A DNA stretch of 34,282 nt from Pseudomonadales bacterium (GTDB lineage: Bacteria > Pseudomonadota > Gammaproteobacteria > Pseudomonadales > Pseudohongiellaceae). The translations under genes were made by a program, and so were the position numbers. The notes under the pieces are model-generated. The model made no database searches. It was given only the letters and a program-made list of their open reading frames with translations, and was not told the origin of the DNA. Positions 31,420 to 34,282 of the stretch are shown one piece after another. Numbering within the stretch: position 1 is the first letter of the stretch; each line of letters opens with the position of its first letter. The DNA is taken from the NCBI GenBank assembly GCA_023268635.1, contig JALQUB010000077.1, positions 1 through 34,282 on the forward strand, read 5' to 3'.

Positions 31420-32220
31420 CTAGTAAAGAAAGAATCCGCCATCGATAAGCAGACTATCGCCGGTATGATAGCTACTCGCGTCACTCATGAGATAGACGGC
31501 AATCGCCTCGAAATCAGATCTATCACCCCATCGGCGTGCGGGAATGCGAGGCAATATGGCATTGCTAAATTTTTCATTCGCGTAATTGTCCGCGGTCATC
31601 GCGGTCTCGATGTGGCCCGGCAATACCGAGTTGGCGGTCACGCCAAAGCGCGCGTATTCAACAGCGAGGGCTTGCATGAACGAAATTACGGCGCCTTTGC
31701 TTGCCCCGTATGCTTCCACTCTCGCCATGCCCATGAGTGCGCCTAGTGACGCGGTGCCGATGAGCCTACCACCAGGGTCTCCCGCCTCGGCTCGTGCACG
31801 CATGTGACCCGCCGCTGCTCTTAAGGTGTAAAACAGACCATCGAGGTTAACGTCGAGTACCGCTCTCCAGTCCTCTGTCGAGAATTCATCGAATCTACCC
31901 GAACGAGCCACCCCCGCGTTACCGAAGCAGGCATCGACACGCCCGAATACATCGAGCGTCTCGGCGAAGCTTGCTTCGACAGCGGCCTCATCGGCGACAT
32001 TGCATATCACCGAGTGAAATTTCTGCTCTGAATACGCATTTTCGTCAGCGAGTTCGCGGAGACGTTCAATAGCGGCGGCATTTTTCTCGGCGCTGGTCCC
32101 CCACACACAGACACTCGCTCCGTGCTTAGCCACACCCTCTCCGAAACCCAGACCAATACCACTGTTGCCGCCGGTGATGAGCGCGACCTTGCCTTCGAGG
32201 TTAAAAAGAGTCGTTGCCAT
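31420..32220 (-). CDS. Short-chain dehydrogenase/reductase
   Basis: This 266-residue classical SDR has TGGNSGIG (residues 16-23), GNAGVARSG in place of the NNAG motif, catalytic Ser in LIGTASLGA, and YGASKGAV with the Tyr and Lys pair. After the first strand the second ends CVWGTSAE with no acidic residue, which favours NADP(H). The closing GDSLLIDGGFFLY is typical of the FabG-like group, with an unusually aromatic end. The substrate is unknown. It starts nine bases after the ubiX stop, so the two are probably co-transcribed. Confidence 0.9.
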   Translation of the reverse strand: MATTLFNLEGKVALITGGNSGIGLGFGEGVAKHGASVCVWGTSAEKNAAAIERLRELADENAYSEQKFHSVICNVADEAAVEASFAETLDVFGRVDACFGNAGVARSGRFDEFSTEDWRAVLDVNLDGLFYTLRAAAGHMRARAEAGDPGGRLIGTASLGALMGMARVEAYGASKGAVISFMQALAVEYARFGVTANSVLPGHIETAMTADNYANEKFSNAILPRIPARRWGDRSDFEAIAVYLMSDASSYHTGDSLLIDGGFFLY

Positions 32221-32229
32221 AAGGGTTTC

Positions 32230-32808
32230 CTATTTTTGGGCGCCGCCCTGAATACCCTGCCATCGCCGCACTAGACCAGGGTCGATATTGAATAGATCGA
32301 GCAATCGACCCACATGATGATTCACTAACTCGTCAATCGTTTGCGGCTTGATATAGAGCGCAGGCATCGGCGGTGCGATAATTGCACCCAGCTGACAGGC
32401 TTTCAACAGCAACTCACAATGTCCAAGGTGCAGGGGCGTCTCCCGCGGCACCAAGACGAGCCGTCGTCGCTCCTTAAGCACGACGTCCGCCGCACGAACA
32501 ATCAGTGAATCTGCATAAGAATTAGCGATTGCCGACAGCGTCTTTATCGCGCAGGGCGCAATAATCATCCCATCGGTCTGGAATGATCCACTCGCGATAC
32601 TGGCACCAATATCCTTATTAGAGTGAACGTGATCAGCCAATGCTTCGACTTGCTTCGCACTGTAATCTGTTTCTACTGCGATATTCAACTTGGCGGAGTC
32701 CGACATCACGAGATGAGTCTCTACGCCTTCGACACTCCGCAGCACTTCTAGGAGACGAATTCCATAGATAGCTCCGCTCGCGCCAGACATGCCGATAATT
32801 AATTTCAC
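32230..32808 (-). CDS. ubiX: Flavin prenyltransferase UbiX
   Basis: GTG 32808 is chosen because AAGGA lies seven bases before it and the protein then opens MKLIIGMSGASGAIYGIRLL, as UbiX does; a TTG 30 bases upstream is less likely. The 192-residue enzyme joins dimethylallyl phosphate to FMN to make prenylated FMN for UbiD-type decarboxylases in ubiquinone synthesis. Signature parts are GMSGASGA for FMN binding, IIAPCAIKTLSAIANSYAD, the VPRETPLHLGHCELLLKACQ segment and IIAPPMPALY. Normal length, nothing missing. It leads a pair with the SDR gene and is divergent from the phosphofructokinase gene. Confidence 0.95.
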   Translation of the reverse strand: MKLIIGMSGASGAIYGIRLLEVLRSVEGVETHLVMSDSAKLNIAVETDYSAKQVEALADHVHSNKDIGASIASGSFQTDGMIIAPCAIKTLSAIANSYADSLIVRAADVVLKERRRLVLVPRETPLHLGHCELLLKACQLGAIIAPPMPALYIKPQTIDELVNHHVGRLLDLFNIDPGLVRRWQGIQGGAQK

Positions 32809-33011
32809 TACAAATTCCTTTGAATGCGCCCTGCTCAAATGTGTTTATGCTCAATAGGATTGCGATGGTGCATGAATCGCTAGAATGAGGCAAGCTGAGC
32901 AAATTAGCGTGGCCACTTGCCCGGTAAATTGCGGCGAGGAGAGCCAACGAGTAAACTTAGCGCCCTCTTATTCCGATCACAACTGAGCCCATACCCAAAG
33001 AGCAGCAAAGC
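32809..33011. other. Divergent intergenic region between ubiX and pfp
   Basis: These 203 bases must hold promoters for both genes. I see no convincing -35 and -10 pair, hairpin or ORF with a ribosome binding site. Confidence 0.35.
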
Positions 33012-34271
33012 ATGAGCAAAGCAAACCTTTTCTACGCACAATCTGGTGGCGTGACTGCCGTCATCAACGCCAGCGCCTGCGGCGTCATTGAGACCGCACG
33101 CAAACACAAAGACAAGATTGGCAAAGTCTATGCTGGCCTGAACGGCATCGTAGGGGCGCTACACGAGGAGCTGATTGACACGAACAAAGAGTCCACCAAA
33201 ACCATCGCAGCCCTGCGTTCAACTCCCGCTGGAGCATTTGGCTCCTGCCGCTACAAGCTCAAATCCTACGAAGAAAATACGCGTGAATACGAACGCCTGA
33301 TGGAAGTCTTTAAGGCACACAATATCCGCTACTTCCTTTACAACGGCGGCGGTGACTCTCAGGATACGGCGAATAAATTTGCTCAACTCAGCATCGACAA
33401 AGGCTATCCGATCAGTTGTATTGGCGTGCCGAAAACCGTTGATAACGATTTACCCATTACCGATAACTGCCCTGGCTTCGGTTCGGTGGCAAAATACGTG
33501 GCAGTCTCAATTAGAGAAGCGGGACTCGACGTGGCATCCATGTGCGCGAGCTCAACAAAAGTCTTCGTAATGGAGGTCATGGGGCGACACGCCGGCTGGA
33601 TCGCAGGAGCCGCTGGGCTAGCCTCTGAACAGGAAGGCGATGCGCCGCACATCATTCTCTTCCCTGAAATCACCTTCAATCGTGAGAAGTTCCTGAAGAA
33701 AGTGCAATCCTGCGTGAAAAAATTTGGTTATTGCGCCATCGTTGTCTCTGAGGGCGTACAAAACCCAGACGGCACATTCCTCGCAGAAGCCGGCGGCAAG
33801 GACGCTTTCGGTCACGCACAACTCGGCGGCGTTGCACCATTTATTGCCGAAATGATTAAGTCGGAGCTGGGATACAAATATCACTGGGCAGTCGCTGACT
33901 ACCTACAACGCGCGGCACGACACATTGCCTCCGGCACTGATGTCGAACAAGCCTACGCGGTCGGTGCCGCGGCAGTGGAGCTCGCTCTTGCAGGGCGCAC
34001 TGCGGTGATGCCGGCGATTATCCGAGGAAAAGGGAAAAAATACAGTTGGCACATCGGTGAAGCGAAATTATCTGACGTGGCCAATGTTGAAAAGATGATG
34101 CCGCGCAGTTACATCAGCCGCGACGGCTTCCATATTACTGATGCCGCAAGAGACTACCTCTCACCACTCATTCAGGGCGAAGATTATCCTGAATACAAAC
34201 TCGGGCTTCCCCAGTACGCACGCCTTAAGCGCGTACTGGAAAAAAAGAAACTTAAGAAGTGGCGCGATTAA
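33012..34271 (+). CDS. pfp: 6-phosphofructokinase, pyrophosphate-dependent type
   Basis: This 419-residue protein is complete and ends 11 bases before the window edge. It phosphorylates fructose 6-phosphate, and two positions that set the donor read as pyrophosphate type: Asp115 in NGGGDSQDTA (Gly104 in E. coli PfkA) and Lys141 in PKTVDND (Gly124 in PfkA). The catalytic Asp pair of TVDND is kept, and MGRHAGW is the usual substrate-binding motif. The residue before Asp115 is Gly where most enzymes have Asp (GGDG or GGDD). With PPi the reaction is reversible, so it could serve glycolysis or gluconeogenesis. The ribosome binding site is weak (AGAG). Confidence 0.9.
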   Translation: MSKANLFYAQSGGVTAVINASACGVIETARKHKDKIGKVYAGLNGIVGALHEELIDTNKESTKTIAALRSTPAGAFGSCRYKLKSYEENTREYERLMEVFKAHNIRYFLYNGGGDSQDTANKFAQLSIDKGYPISCIGVPKTVDNDLPITDNCPGFGSVAKYVAVSIREAGLDVASMCASSTKVFVMEVMGRHAGWIAGAAGLASEQEGDAPHIILFPEITFNREKFLKKVQSCVKKFGYCAIVVSEGVQNPDGTFLAEAGGKDAFGHAQLGGVAPFIAEMIKSELGYKYHWAVADYLQRAARHIASGTDVEQAYAVGAAAVELALAGRTAVMPAIIRGKGKKYSWHIGEAKLSDVANVEKMMPRSYISRDGFHITDAARDYLSPLIQGEDYPEYKLGLPQYARLKRVLEKKKLKKWRD

Positions 34272-34282
34272 CGCTGACTAGG

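Noticed and set aside
31211..31423. A 70-codon plus-strand frame in the gap upstream of rhlE
   Set aside because: No ribosome binding site, no hydrophobic or domain pattern, and it runs into the end of the SDR gene.
1..34282. CRISPR array, insertion sequences, prophage, rRNA or tRNA genes, selA/selB/selD or tRNA-Sec
   Set aside because: I looked for regular repeats, transposase or integrase motifs, cloverleaf-like segments and SelA/B/D-type proteins and saw none. A tool search could still find a degenerate case.

Overview
The window reads as a chromosomal segment of a marine-type gammaproteobacterium. It is gene dense, has moderate GC, and carries a mix typical of that class: Mpl, a TIGR02444-type protein, RhlE, UbiX, NudL-like Nudix and an FbpABC iron importer, plus two TonB-dependent receptors and a pyrophosphate-type phosphofructokinase. 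I see no phage, insertion sequence, CRISPR array, rRNA or tRNA. The assignment to a class is inference from gene content; no marker allows a genus call.

Layout. 1-1731 (minus): the start of a DUF3014-type membrane protein (cut by the window edge) and a short exported peroxiredoxin whose reading frame is interrupted by one TGA exactly where the peroxidatic cysteine should be. A hairpin with a G near the start of its loop follows 15 bases after that TGA, so the gene is best read as a selenocysteine peroxiredoxin. This is the standout of the window. 1732-9036 (minus): an iron-uptake block made of a TonB-dependent receptor, a ferric-binding protein, a two-domain permease, an ATPase and an unknown helical exported protein. 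A near-consensus Fur box overlaps a near-consensus sigma-70 promoter upstream of the receptor. 9272-13178 (plus): an M28-type peptidase, a secreted DUF1554/lectin-like protein, a glutathione S-transferase and a PDZ/S41-like protein that has lost its serine nucleophile. 13197-16655: a YiiX-like cysteine hydrolase (minus), then a possible 32-residue leader ORF, an aldehyde dehydrogenase, a VOC protein and a cold-shock protein with a structured leader (plus). 16766-18618: a HIT protein facing a DUF6265-like protein and an SDR.

18840-21589 (plus): a second TonB-dependent receptor without a visible Fur box, then a CoA-type Nudix hydrolase. 21578-28617 (minus): a diguanylate cyclase, a DASS/SLC13 transporter and a Prx5-type peroxiredoxin; an AsmA-like protein with a strong terminator; and an operon of mpl, a LON-domain protein and a membrane-anchored trypsin-like protease. 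28757-34271: a TIGR02444 protein overlapped by a small membrane protein, RhlE, an SDR, UbiX and, divergently, the phosphofructokinase.

How the parts fit. The minus-strand iron block is a coherent uptake route from the outer membrane to the cytoplasm under probable Fur control. The two peroxiredoxins (one Sec-type and exported, one Cys-type and cytoplasmic) would cover peroxide in two compartments. The rest are mostly independent housekeeping or accessory metabolic genes. If the UGA is read as selenocysteine, the genome must also encode SelA, SelB, SelC and SelD, none of which lies in this window.
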